Assembly: GCA_037013685.1 (NCBI GenBank)
Contig: CM072884.1
Location: 107,311,548-107,375,547, forward strand
Direction: 5' to 3'
DNA: 64,000 nt
DNA from: Acridotheres tristis
Lineage: Eukaryota > Chordata > Aves > Passeriformes > Sturnidae
This document shows positions 27,537 to 39,863 of the stretch, piece by piece. The notes below the pieces were generated by a model. That model was not told the DNA's origin, ran no database searches, and saw nothing but the letters and a program-made list of their open reading frames with translations. Positions within the stretch are counted from its first letter, which is position 1, and every line of letters starts with the position of its first letter. A program made the position numbers and the translations under genes.

Positions 27537-27965
27537 TCCTGTATTGCAACCTAAGATAGCATGAGACAGAAGTTGTCCTTTACTTCTTTATTGTCAACTT
27601 TTAGCACTCCAGCCTTTGTCCAAATTTAAGTTCAAGTTAACCTCCCTTTATCCCCCTAACTATTCTACAAACAACCTGCTGGAAGAAAAGGAAACCGCTG
27701 ACATAGTCTGATGACCATTCCCTCCATCCTGGTGCCAGCACAGGCAGCTCCCTCACTGTGCTGCTCTCTCTCCCACACCAGGCTGTGTCCTGACTGCTAC
27801 AACAGCTGCAACAGCTGTTCATGCTGTGAACCAGACTGAAGAGCTGGTTTGGTTTTAAAATAACCAATGCAACAAAACAAAGCAAAACAAAAATAGTAAT
27901 TTTTAACCGAGAATGCTTCCCTGACCCAGCCAGGCCACCACACATCACGCTGTCACAGGTTGGCC
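27537..27965 (-). repeat. Possible older LTR-like or unclassified repeat next to the LTR
   Basis: On the minus strand the segment ends with GTTGACAATAAAGAAG (an AATAAA polyadenylation-like signal at the far end) after a TG-rich start near 27950. The layout resembles a diverged LTR. No terminal repeat or second copy in the window confirms it. A 130-aa minus-strand ORF (27637-28029) crosses it and has no recognisable domain. Confidence 0.25.
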
Positions 27966-30900
27966 AGGCTGCACTTTCCTCACGGTAATGTGAGATGTGA
28001 TGTTGGTTTTTCACTGCATCAGAATCCAAGGCACTGCAAGGAGGTCCAGGCTGTCCCAGAGAGAGGGGTGAACAGAGAACTTCAGCTTCTGATACTCAGC
28101 ACATGTCCCATGGGGTCCCACAGCTTGCCAGACAGACTGAGAGTAATATCACAGAGAACTGAGTGGCAACAGGTCCTCTTCCTTCAACAACGGCAAACTA
28201 AGCATTTCAGACCAAGAATATCCAAACTTTTTAAGAAGGCTTTTTGAAATTAGAGACTTCAAGTTGGAATTTTTTAGGGATTCTGTCACACTGAAAAATT
28301 AATTTCAGTTCCGTTTTTACCCTGAGTCCAAGTGGGAATAGATTTTAAACGTCTGAATAAAACTGACCAAAAATTCTGATTTTCAGTGGATTAAGGATTA
28401 TATTTCTACCGGGCATAAGTGATGACAGGAACATGATTCAAGGATCAATAGGTATTATCACTGTTACACAAATGTTCTGTAAATGTAATAAAACAACACA
28501 GTAAAATATAGTACATTTAATAACTGTTATACAAGGAATCATTATGCTATATTGTCATACAGTACTGTGTTCCTCTGTACACATAACAATTTTTAAATTG
28601 CATATATGCATATAAAATAGTCACTGCTTGCTTCTTTGATATTTCAGTATAATTCTAGTATTATTTTAATCATAAATATTCTGAAGCAGCTATAGGTGAA
28701 GACTTCAGAATACAAGAAATGTTGAAGCAATAAATTTCAAGGAAAATGTATGTTAAGGGTTCTGTCAGTAGAAGTTAAAAAAGATCTTGCTAATTTGGTC
28801 TTTTTAAAATGCTTTTTTTAACAGACAAGTAGATTAGAATTTTATTGCCAGTGATGGAAAGTCTCAAATATTTTATAAAAAAACCTAGAAATATCTCCAC
28901 CAAATGACAGATTTTCTTCTTTCTGTAACATATCTCACTATTTTCTTGATCAAAGATCTGCTACTCACAGATATAAAAGCTTTGTATTGTAAGTGTTAGT
29001 CTCATGCCAGGATTTATAATAATAAGTCCTTATGACTTTGTAGATACAGTCAATGCCACAAAACATACACTGAACAGGCCACAAAGTACTGGGGGAAAGT
29101 GCAAAAAAAGAATTCACAGCAGGTGAGAAGAAGTTGAAAAAGGTTTCTGGATGAATTATGGATATACAGAAAACAGGGCTGAAGAGAAGACCATGAGATC
29201 TATACTTGGACCAGGACTCAAAATTACAAACATTTCTGTCTTTCTTTTTCTTAATTATTATTCTCTTTGTAAAGACCTACTTCCCTAAGTAATCTACCCT
29301 AATTCTTCCTGTCCTGACCTCCTGGCATGAGGCTGGGAGGAAGTTTCTGCTGCTACAGTTTTAAACCCTTATATCCTGCTCACCACAGCCCAGATTTGGT
29401 GAACAAAGTATTCCTTTTCCTCCCTGCAACAGACTTTTCCACAGGATTCAGGGAGCAATTTAAAGCATAAAAGAGGGAAGTTATAATGGAGAAAGAAAAG
29501 GTTAAATGGAACAGAGCTCTGTGAGCAGAATAGCTGGCTGTGATTTATCCAAAATAAACAACATGGATTGGATGAAAAGCACTGGGAGTTACTGAGGGAA
29601 TGAGTGAGGGTAATAGTGAAGAATCAGAAAGAAATAAGATTCAGGATTTTATGAAACAACTTAGAAATGGGTTGTGTGAGGGCAGGTGAAGCAAGTACTT
29701 CTGGGCAAGAGCAGAGACATGATGGCATGCTGGAGCCTTTGCTGGAAGTGATCTGTCCTCTTGAACAGTAATGATTTGCCTCTTTTTGGTGTACCTGGGA
29801 TAAAAAGGCCTCAGATACATGCACAGCATCTGCTTCCCTCCATTGTGCTCACATGCCAAAGGAAAGTAAACATTACCCAAACTCAATCCAAACAAGAGGC
29901 AAATACCTCCTTTAAAAAAACTCTGCAAGCCTGAGTTTGGAAATCACTGCACTTACTGGATATGTGGGAGTGACTCATTTCTGTCATAACTACTCACTGG
30001 ACAATTTCTTACCTAAAACATATGTGCTCAGAAACGTGGTTTTTAATCACAAAACTGGCTTTAGCAGAGCCTGAAATAGGTAGGACTGCAATAGATTAAT
30101 AGTGTACAGTCTATCTAATAAATAAGGCCTTGTGAAGAAGATGCTGCCTCCAAATTTTATCTCTCAAGCTCTCTGAATTATGGATTTCTTCACAATGTTC
30201 AGCAAAGTCCTAGAAACCCATCCTTGCATGGGAAGGACAATGTGAGGAACTTACAGGCACAGCTTTTTCATTCAGAAGCTTTTGCACTGTGAGGACAACC
30301 TTTGAAAATTATGAACTCAGAGCCTGCAATCAATGGCTTGCTGCTTTTATTGGCACCTTTTGTGATCTGCTCTGAGAAAACAGTGGTTCCTGCAGCACAA
30401 TTCCAGTGGTGCCCAAGTTGACCACTATGTAGGATTGTGGAGTCCAATGCAGAGCCCAAGCCCTGTCCAACACAGAGAACTGATATTTTGGGTTGTCCTT
30501 CTACTCACGGCAGTGTTTGATTCTCACAGAAGCTACACAAACTTAACTTGAGGAAACTACACCTCCACATTTGCCTGGATTTCCTCTTTTCTTCCTCCCT
30601 GTGGGTGTCACAAAAAGCTCAAAATAGCCTGAGATTTGCAGCACTTTTCCTGAGCTATCTATTGCAGATAATTGAAAAGAGTAGAGGGAGGAAGACTGGT
30701 ATCTGAGGCAGTATTTGTAAGTCTAAAGAAATCATTATAATGATGCTAACCTAGCTCAGGACCAGCTAAACCTCTTGGACCCAGAGGTCAGAGTTTTAAT
30801 TCCACAGTCTCTACTGACTTTGCTATTTCATAAATGTACATCATATTAAGAAATTAGGAAGCTGTGTCTCCTTTTGTCTCAAAGGATTTGACTTTGCTCA

Positions 30901-33170
30901 TCATTCTGTCAGTCCTCTGAGTCTTTTGAAGAAAAAACCACAACCCTCTCCTACTTGCCACTATTTTATTGTGTATTTTTGAAGGAAGAACTCTGTCTAC
31001 ATTGAACAGATCCCTCAAGACAATCTCCAGTGCAGACACATAATGACATATGAAAATGAATAGAATGCTCTGAACATTGTGCCTCTGCTTCACAGGCCAA
31101 TTCACCACAATTTGTATTTCATGAAAGTAGACCTTGTCCTTAGACAGAGAACTTTAATTCCCCTCTTTTCTCTGTCAACCTAACAGAACACTTATTCTTA
31201 AGGAACATAATATTGTGTATTTGCTGATGTAAAAGGCTCCTGGTATGAAAAAAGCAGCTTTTCCCCTACCACCCTGTGGTGAGAGGCAGACTTTGCACAG
31301 CAAGGTGATGTATTATTAGAACTAGCAAAATCCACAGAATTACTTCATGAGATTGAAACAAATTCTGTTTCGTTTGTAATTGTGTTTGTTATTTTTGTTA
31401 AACTGCCCCCTCTCAGGTCCTATCCCAAGAAGAAATCCTGTCAAGAAGGATTATTTTTGGCCAATTCTCGTTCAAAGAGTCACAATCAATAATATCTCTT
31501 ACAGAAGTAAACCTTTGGGAACACAGTAAAGAATGTTAATCGTAGTTCCTATGGACATTTCACTTTCTCTAAAGGCAGCAAATGAAATATTAAAAACTAA
31601 ATAGCATTTAAACAAGTCACTCACCATGAAGTCCATCTCAAAGCTCACACACTAATCAAAACCAGAGCAACACAAGGGACCCTGGCTTTATAAAAATAAT
31701 CTTTTCTCCTATATCATCAATTTCATAAAAAGCCTTCAAAATCCGCAAGAGCAAAACTGTTTCTCACTTAAAGAGCAAAGAAAAAAAAAGTGTGTGAGCA
31801 TTTCAGGTTTTATAAAGGAAGTAAGGTAGCAAATTGTAGGCTTCTGTAATTCCATTTAAGTAAGCCAAGTTAAATACATATGGCCTACAAGGTTGCGGGG
31901 TGGGAATTTGGTAGGCTCTAGAAATTCAGAATTATAATCTCCTTACTATCACTTGTAAGTGGGATATCACTCCATATTTTTTCAGCACTAAGTGCTTATC
32001 AATATAGACTCTCAAAGAAGAGCTTCAGATTGTTGCCTACCCTGAAAACCTTCACTTGGAAACAACATGTGCTGTTTATCAGTCTGCAGCAGAACTACAT
32101 ACACCAATATATGTTTGCTGTCATGATAGCATAAATTGAAACATCCCATAGTACCTTTCCTGCCAATATCTTCCTATAAAATTATTATGGACCCTGTGCA
32201 TATTTGGGTAGGTCTGTGATCTGTCAGGTATTAGAAGTAATCATCAGGGTTGTTTGCTTCTGCAGCTGGGAGCAGTTACAGGAGGAGATGCTGCTGATGC
32301 TGATAGTCAGGAGTTAGGCCATAGGAGACACTGCAACTGCTTTCTCCTCTCCTCATTCCCTCCTCATCCCAGAGAGAAAATACTGAACTTCACGGAATCA
32401 GGAGCACTTTTCTTCATTGCCAGAGCAGAGGAAAGATCCTTCCCGTTACAGTTGGTGCATCATTGGCAGCCACACAAGCACCAACCAGAGCCAAATCTCA
32501 TCTCTTGTTAGGCAGCGAGGTACCACAGATCCTCCTCTCTTTTACCTCTAACAGATGGTGGTGACTTTTCTTTTCCTCCTTTCCCCTTTGCTCCTGGCTG
32601 CCCTGTGTGGGTTTCTCTGCACATGACCTCTGTATTGTCCATACCATGCTGAACGCACTAAAACTGCAGTCAGAAAAGCAAAGAACTGCCCAAACAACCA
32701 AAATGGGTGGCAGGATCCAGAAAGATCCCCTCCTGTACAGGAAATGCACACCGAGTGCATCAAGGGCTGGGGTGCCAGCGTTGCACTGCTTTTGTCAGCC
32801 AGAACAGGACTTTAAATACTCCAGACAGCTTAACTAATACAATTTCTGATACAAAGCCAGCTTCAATTTCACTAGAATGAGTGTTATATATATACATTCT
32901 GCATTCCCATAGCTGTGAAAATCGTTTCTATGCAACTGTGCTCTGGCATCTCCATTTAGCTTTTAATTGCACTTCCATCCTTTTCACTGCAAGGACAGCC
33001 TAAAACCTGTAACACTGCCTGCAAACTGCGGCAGCATCGCTGCCAGGACCTGCAGGAAACCACCAGTCTGCAAGGCCTGGCATGTTCCACTCTCCTCCCT
33101 GGGAGGAGTCACCCTCCAAGGTGCCCTCAAGCTCAGCCTGAAGCATGGCATGCTTTCCCATCTTTCCTGG
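27966..33170. other. Intergenic, largely AT-rich
   Basis: The interval 28260-29300 is AT-rich with almost no ORFs and has palindromic GCATATATGC near 28600. ORFs elsewhere are under 100 codons. No named repeat or exon is seen. Confidence 0.6.
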
Positions 33171-33276
33171 CTTTGTATAAAGCCTAATCCATTTTTCAAT
33201 TTCTAATTTAAGTGAATTTGGACTAATTAAGTTGCATGTCCTAAGTCAATGAGCCTGAGCCCCTAATTCAGTACTG
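33171..33276 (+). repeat. 106-bp direct duplication, copy A
   Basis: This segment aligns without gaps to 34486-34591, with 8 differences in 106 positions by eye. The core TAATCCATTTTTCAATTTCT through CTAATTAAGTTG (about 50 bp) is identical. It contains homeodomain-type CTAATTA. No terminal features of a transposon are visible. Confidence 0.9.
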
Positions 33277-34485
33277 CACCCAAGCATAGATACAGAATTA
33301 CTCCTATTCAGAATATCATATCCTTGAATGTGCTTTGCCACAAAGATCAGGAGCAGCCAAAAGCACGGGATGGCAAACTCTCTTGCCTTGAGTTAGTGCA
33401 GCAGCTCTGCCACCTGAAGAGCAGGGAAAATTAATTCCTAAAGATTATTATGAGCTTCCCACTCCCAGCATATGTGAGGAACATGGGGACAACATTGGCA
33501 AGCCCCAGTCTGAAAGTCAGGGAGATGCACTTCTGAGAACAGCCACACCTTCTTCCCTTCCAAGGCAAGGGGGTCTGCAGATGAATCCTCATGCTCCCTA
33601 CTGTTCCTTAAGAAGGAAAAGGGAGAAGGTTCCCCTGCTCTAGAGAAAGATCAATTTACTGGACTTCTGTCACCTGTTGGAAATAGGAAATAATTTTTTG
33701 CCTAGCACACCTGGCTGTAGAACTTATACCCCTTTTAAGCCTAAACCTGAAAACGTGATGTTAATGGTCAAAGCAAAACTAACTAGCAACACATTCTTTG
33801 ACATCAGCTCCTTGGTGATGAACTCTAGACCAAAGATTATTCATGGGAATCTTCCTGTTGTGACATTTTCAATAGAAACACTTCATATTTTACTTGAATG
33901 GAAGCAGACATCATCCTTTCCATCCAACACAGCAAACAGGCCAAGAATACATCAATCACGTCAAGAACATGGCTGTTTCTTTCTAGAATTACTTAAACTC
34001 ATCACTAGTAAGGATGTGGAAATGAAATGTTCTTTTATCACAAACATCAGAGCATCAGAAGGCAATACAAAATTAACATGCAGCAAATACTCCAGTACGG
34101 CTTTCCAGGTCCATTTACAGTGAGATTGGAGATGATACCAAACAGGCTGTGAGCCCAAGTATTTGCACATGTGTTCAAGCAGTTAAGAAACAAGTAATCT
34201 GACTGTATATTCTTTGCTGATTCCAGACAAGCCCTTTAGGCTTGTGTTGACCTTGCTGCATACCTAACATTATGCACATTCTTAACTTCTACTATTGCAA
34301 TAATTCCTATAATATGAGGTGTTTTTGTGAGTATTTGCAGGACTGGATCCTAACTTTGAGCTGGTATTTGCCAAGATATTCAGGAAAATTAATCCAAATT
34401 AACTAAGGGCTTAATTTAAAGCAGATTAGTTAAAGTGCATTTAACCCTGTAAAGACTTTTCAAAATTAAAGTAGTCTTAATTCAG
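33277..34485. other. Single-copy interval between the 106-bp duplicates
   Basis: A 148-codon + ORF (33677-34123, beginning MEIGNNFLPS) lies here. I recognise no domain in it, and a minus-strand ORF overlaps its end. It is probably a chance frame. Confidence 0.45.
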
Positions 34486-34591
34486 CTTTGTATAGAGCTT
34501 AATCCATTTTTCAATTTCTAATTTAAGTGAATTTGGACTAATTAAGTTGGATGCCCTATGTAAATGAGCCTTAGGCCCTAATTCAGTACTG
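34486..34591 (+). repeat. 106-bp direct duplication, copy B
   Basis: This is the partner of 33171-33276, offset by 1315 bp in the same orientation. It is preceded by AGTTAAAGTGCATTTAACCC (about 34429), which also looks like old-repeat or conserved non-coding sequence. Copies could be two insertions of one ancient repeat or a local duplication. Confidence 0.9.
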
Positions 34592-37500
34592 TGTTCATGC
34601 CCAGGTATAAAACCATTCCTTGAAATCATATCCAACTGTTTTCAGAAGGGTGGATACAAGTACTTAAATACGTTCCTGAATCATACTTTTGACTGCTTTA
34701 TATCCTTAAATCATTTGAGAATTATAGTTTGATGGTGAGGAAAAATCATAGCCCAAAGGGCCAAAAGACAGATAAATATTTTTCATTTACTGTCCTCCAG
34801 ATGATACTAATTTCTTCAGTGTGTGTACAAGCAATCTTCAATCATTGTTTTCTGTAGGAAATCTCTGATTGACACAGAATTAACGACTGCTTCTTCAGGC
34901 TGGAATTATTTTTTTTCCTTAAAAGGGGAAAGGAAGATTAATCCTTCATTTTCTGGAAAGATTTCATAATGGGTGTTGTTTTCTCGACCCAGACTGGTAA
35001 AGCACCATATCCATTCCCCACGGAAAAGATGAATTTCAGTAATTGTATTTATCTAGGATGTTATATCTCAAATTTTGCAATCCTTTTTTCAAAATTCCCT
35101 TTACTTGGAAGTGTTTGAATCTAAATTATTTTCTTGATGGATATACAGCAAGGAAGTGAAAAAGAAACAATGCAACAATCTTAATAGCAAGGTCTGAATA
35201 GGCACCAAAGTTAAGTTTAAATATTCAATGTCAGATACATTTGTGCCTAACTATTTCACAGAAGAGAGGTAAAATTGTGTGATAGTATTCCTGCTAGCAA
35301 TGTAGCAACAAAAACATGCTAAGAGGCAAGTTGTCTCTTAAATAAAATTTGCCAACTAAATTAGGCACCGAGCCAGGAAGGCTATTCAGAGAGTCATGGA
35401 GCCTAGGCAGACATCCCACGTCTGCTTACTCAGAGCAGGTTGGAGAAGTCAGCTCACACATGATGCAGCTCAGCTTTTGATCCTTTCAACTTCCAAACAC
35501 AAATTCCTTCAGCTTCCCCTGGCACTTGAAGAGTCCTATTCAACAGAGCACTGGACATCAAACTCCAGGATGCTAAAGTGTGTTATGATGTACAGATAAC
35601 ATGTATGTAACAGAACCAACATGGTTGTATTTTCATGCAGCTGAGTCCAAGCAAATACTCTTCGCCTCTCAGCAAGACAGTAACCATTTCTCAACACAAG
35701 ATATTTACTCAGTTACTCAGACGCCTTCATGTCACCTTCCCTTACCTGAATGGATATGAGTGGTAGCAGACTGAATATGTGACCCACAGCTCACTGAATG
35801 TCATGATGTTGTTATGAGTGATGCCCAGAACAAAACTGAGATTTGACAGCTCTGGACATCACTTTCACCAAGTGTCTGTATTTTGGTTAGTCTTCCCCAA
35901 AGACGATGAGCTCTTCCCCAGAGAGAGATCTTCATCTTTTTTTTAACTCATGCAGTGAAAGAGGGATAATTTCAAGGTCTTTCAAGCATGTTTGTCAACA
36001 TCTTAGGTGAGCACTGTAAAGAAAGAGGAAGAGCAGGTATTGAAAAGAGATTCAAGGGCAATTACTACCATCCTGCTCAATGACAACCTAATTCCTGCTG
36101 CCAGCAGCTTCTTTGTCCCTCCTTTCTATTACTGCCTTTCCCTACATTATTTTTCTACTGTCTGATGAAGTTACTACTATCATCTCTCCCACTTTAATAA
36201 AAAAGTGAAGAGAAAAGATATTCACAAGAATATAGACACTGTGGCTGCCTTCCACAGTGCTTTGCAGAATGGTCTTGTTGTGAACAGGGCCATCAGCAGC
36301 ATAATGTGCAGGGGACACTGCTTGTAAATGGGGTTTCTTTGTAATTCCACTATCATCGTTTCCAGAATTTCCATGGCTCACTTTTAGTTGAAGAAACGTT
36401 TCTTCCACACTGAGACAAAAGAGCTTTTTAGATGTGTTTGAAGGCTGTTAGCCACCACCACATGCCAGCCTTTCTCTCCTTGTGTTCTGTAGCTGCTTCA
36501 CATCAAGCACCCAGTGGTCTCTGCACTTCCCGCTGCCTCCTCTTGAACCAAAAGCTTTTACTATTCTTCAGTTTGCAGATGTGGTGCAGATGAGGAGCAG
36601 TGCCTGGCTGAGGTGTGTTCAGTGACAGAATTGCTCCAGATACAGAAAAGCAGCTTCTCCCGTGCACATATTAAGCTGGCAGCATTTAACTGGCATCTAG
36701 ATAACAAGGACATCCACTTTCCCTGCAAAACATGCTCAGGACTCGCAGCCATGAAATAGACTTGATAGCCTTTAAATTCTGTTTTACTGTGCTGGCTTCC
36801 AGAGATGGCTTGGAGCCGATGTGGCAGCTCATTAACACTCAGTTAACACTTCTCTACATAGCACAGTGCTGACTTTTACATTCTCTTGTTTTCAGGAGAG
36901 CAATGCGTGGGCAATTAAAGGAGGGGTAATAGCTTAAGAGATACAAAATATTATGAACAAATCAGATTCAAAAATACTGCAAACAAAAAGCCACAATGCA
37001 CTGAAAACACCATTTGTGATTATGGAATCCAAGAGAAGCCTTACTTTTACCTCTCCAAGTTTCCAATGCATGTGATTTTTGAGAGTCCCAGCTTCAGGTA
37101 CTAGAGACAGACATCTGCAGAGGAGCAGTTCATTATCTGAGGAAGCAACCCTCTAAATCAGCTGCTTTTTTCTACCTTACAGCAGCATCTGTTGTATTTT
37201 AAAAGCCTATAGCTCACTTTTAACTTTTAGGCTACAAAAACATAGAGAGTGCAACTCAAACTTTCTGTGATGCTGTATCCTTCGGCTCTGAAAGCCAGAA
37301 TGATCTCTTCTTGCTAATAAACCAGAAAAAGAGGCAGTGAAAATGTCAGACTGCATTTGATTGCCAGAAAAGTGAGTCTTTCCCACAATAAAACAGAGTA
37401 AACTCCATGTGAAATGGGGATCTTGTCTACTTGTTTTCTCAGACATCAGAGAGCACAGTGAGAGCTTGCAGGAGATTAATAGGCAGATTATCTTCCAGCC

Positions 37501-39753
37501 CACCCCACTGCAATATCTGTCTGTGCTACCGAGTGGCCCTGTGCTGAAATCCCACTTAGGCTGCTCTCCATCCATGTGAAACCCAGTCTGGCAGCCTTCC
37601 AGACTCCCGTAAGGGATTGGCAGACACCCACCTGCCAGCCAGGGAGGAGGAGGGTGTGCTAGAGGTGGCCAGTAGATGCACTGACATCCTACACAGCTCC
37701 CCATGGATACCCAACTCCCCCTGCCTCAATGACTTCTATCTGATGGGCTCTCCTGGAATGCTCAGCAGGAACAAAAAGTGCTTCTCTCTGCACAGAATTT
37801 TGGCAGACAGCACTTTCACTCTTCCCCAATGGGCCAAGCCTGCCAGGACAGAACCACATTTTTTGACAGGAAGACCTTTTCCCCTTGCACTCCCCAGCTC
37901 TGCAGGAGTTCATGAGTCTTTTAAAGCTCCTTTTCTTCCTAATCCAGGCACCAGTGTCCTGGGGGAGAAGGGGCAGCAGAGCTGCACTATTGCAAAGCTC
38001 CACCTGGTCCAGCCAGCCCCACTGGAAACCACTGTGCGTGTCCCTCTGTAGCCCTGTGTTGTGCCAAGTAAACAAACTCATACAGCACATTTGCAAAGAC
38101 AGTTTTTCAGCTCTGCCAGAAATGTCCAGGCACAGATTGAGTCATTAGGCAGATTTCAGCTGGATGGCCATGCATGAACTCTGGAGTGCTGCACATGGAA
38201 GATGTTGGGCTGAAGAAGCAGCTCCTGGCAGGAGCTTCACTCATGGTGGAGAAACATTCCTACCTGTGGCAGCTAAAGACACTGAGCTTTATTTTGGAAA
38301 TGTGATTGCCAACAGATAGAAAGCAATAGAAGAAGCAGTGAAACAGCATATATTCAGAAGTAAATCTCTTTTTCGCTACAGTGCCCAAGAGGAGTGCCAC
38401 AAAATCCTCCTTAGTGTGGGGACAGATGGGACAAAGGCAAGCCCAATGCAACCTGGGGTTTTATTCGTATTTGAAAAGGAATCAACTAAAGTGTGAAGAC
38501 TTTTAATGACCTCTGTTCTTCCCTTTTCCTTTCTCTCCAGTTAGCCCTCAAAAAATCTCAGCTGCAGTCATCTTTCTAGTTGATCAGTCAGTGCTGGGTC
38601 TCCTAAACATTTTCTTCCCAGATATTTGATAAATTGTACTTCATCATAATACCATATTTGGGATTATTTTTTCAGATCTACCATTAATTTGGTGGGGTAT
38701 ATATTGAAACACAGATTTCAAGTATTGATCTTTATATAAGTTAAAAATTTGACATCTCCATATTCTAAATTCTCCTGTCATTCTTACCTATTTTATCTTC
38801 TGGACACTGGAGGGCCGAGTTTCCAAGAAGCAGAAAAAGCATTTTATTTACCCCAGCCATAAAAAAAGCAAAACAATCTCACTGAATATTTTACATGAAA
38901 AATTCAACTTTGCACATCCTTTTACACTCCAGAACACCCTCAGATCCAAAATACAGAATATTTACATGCTCTTAAGTTGGCCAAATGTGACTCTTTGTTA
39001 CAGCAAAATAAAAAAGCCCAACTTGCCACAGGAACCACCTTCTCAATTTAATACCATGTTCCTGCTGAAGTTCTTATTTGACATAGAAAAAACAATTTTT
39101 TTTCTCAAAAGCCACCAGTCTGATTTTGAGAAATGGCTATGTTATCTGAAGCCTCATCATCCCTGTGTCCCTCTCAAAAAAAAGAAAATAGAAGCAACTG
39201 AAGTTATGTGGAATGGAAAATTACAACTCTAACAATTAAAGTTTGGTAAAAGGTCTAAAAAATGTTATAATGGGAAGTCAGGTGAGTTTAAGTGAAAAAA
39301 TTACTACCTGCTTTGCCTGTAATGTCTTCATTATTACGACCTTGCATATTACGTTGACAGTTGCTCACACTAATATTCCCACATTAATCTCTTTTGGTGA
39401 TATTGGAAAAATGCCTGTGAGCTAATAAGAACTCAGCACATGGGAGGATCAGATTTGATATAAATGAAGTATTTTTTCTGGGTCTTTGGCACATAGCTGC
39501 ATGCATAAGAAGCAGAAAATAGGACAAAACCGTCAAAGTAATATGAAAACACGTGATGGTGGTTTATTAAAAGACTTACAGCTGAAGAATATGAATGCCC
39601 CCTTTCTTGCCTCTATATATGATGTACCATCTATCTCCTATAGCTCTTTGAAGGCAGAGGATCCAGAAGAAACAGCTGAATTCTCAAACCAAAAAGCCAA
39701 TGAACTGGAATATTCCCCTCAAAAGAGATGATGTGGTTTTATTGAAACCACTC
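34592..39753. other. Intergenic, no gene recognised
   Basis: AT-rich at 34600-35390 and 38600-38960. The patch 37200-38150 has several overlapping ORFs (165 codons -, 144 codons +, 135 codons -) that cover the same bases on both strands, which argues against any being real. Confidence 0.6.
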
Positions 39754-39804
39754 TCCAAGTGGCTGGCTCCCAGAGTGTGGTGTGGGAGCCAGCCATCTCT
39801 TGGA
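39754..39804 (+). other. Stable short hairpin
   Basis: TGGCTGGCTCCC (39760-39771) and GGGAGCCAGCCA (39784-39795) form a perfect 12-bp GC-rich stem around a 12-nt loop. After a 3-nt bulge on the right side (TCT) the stem continues with CCAAG/CTTGG and one more A-T pair. No transposon family is recognised. It may be a remnant of a palindromic element or a structured RNA. Confidence 0.6.
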
Positions 39805-39836
39805 ACAGATTTGGCATAAATGAGGAATAATCCAAT

Positions 39837-39863
39837 GGATGCTTGGCAGCATCCATGCCAAGC
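39837..39863 (+). other. Second hairpin with two mutually exclusive folds
   Basis: GCTTGGCA (39841-39848) pairs perfectly with TGCCAAGC (39856-39863). Alternatively GGATGC (39837-39842) pairs with GCATCC (39849-39854). The two folds share bases, so only one can form at a time. It lies 33 bp after the hairpin at 39754. Confidence 0.5.

Noticed and set aside
37207..38096. ORFs of 135-165 codons on both strands
   Set aside because: They overlap each other, show no domain and have no splice or promoter context.
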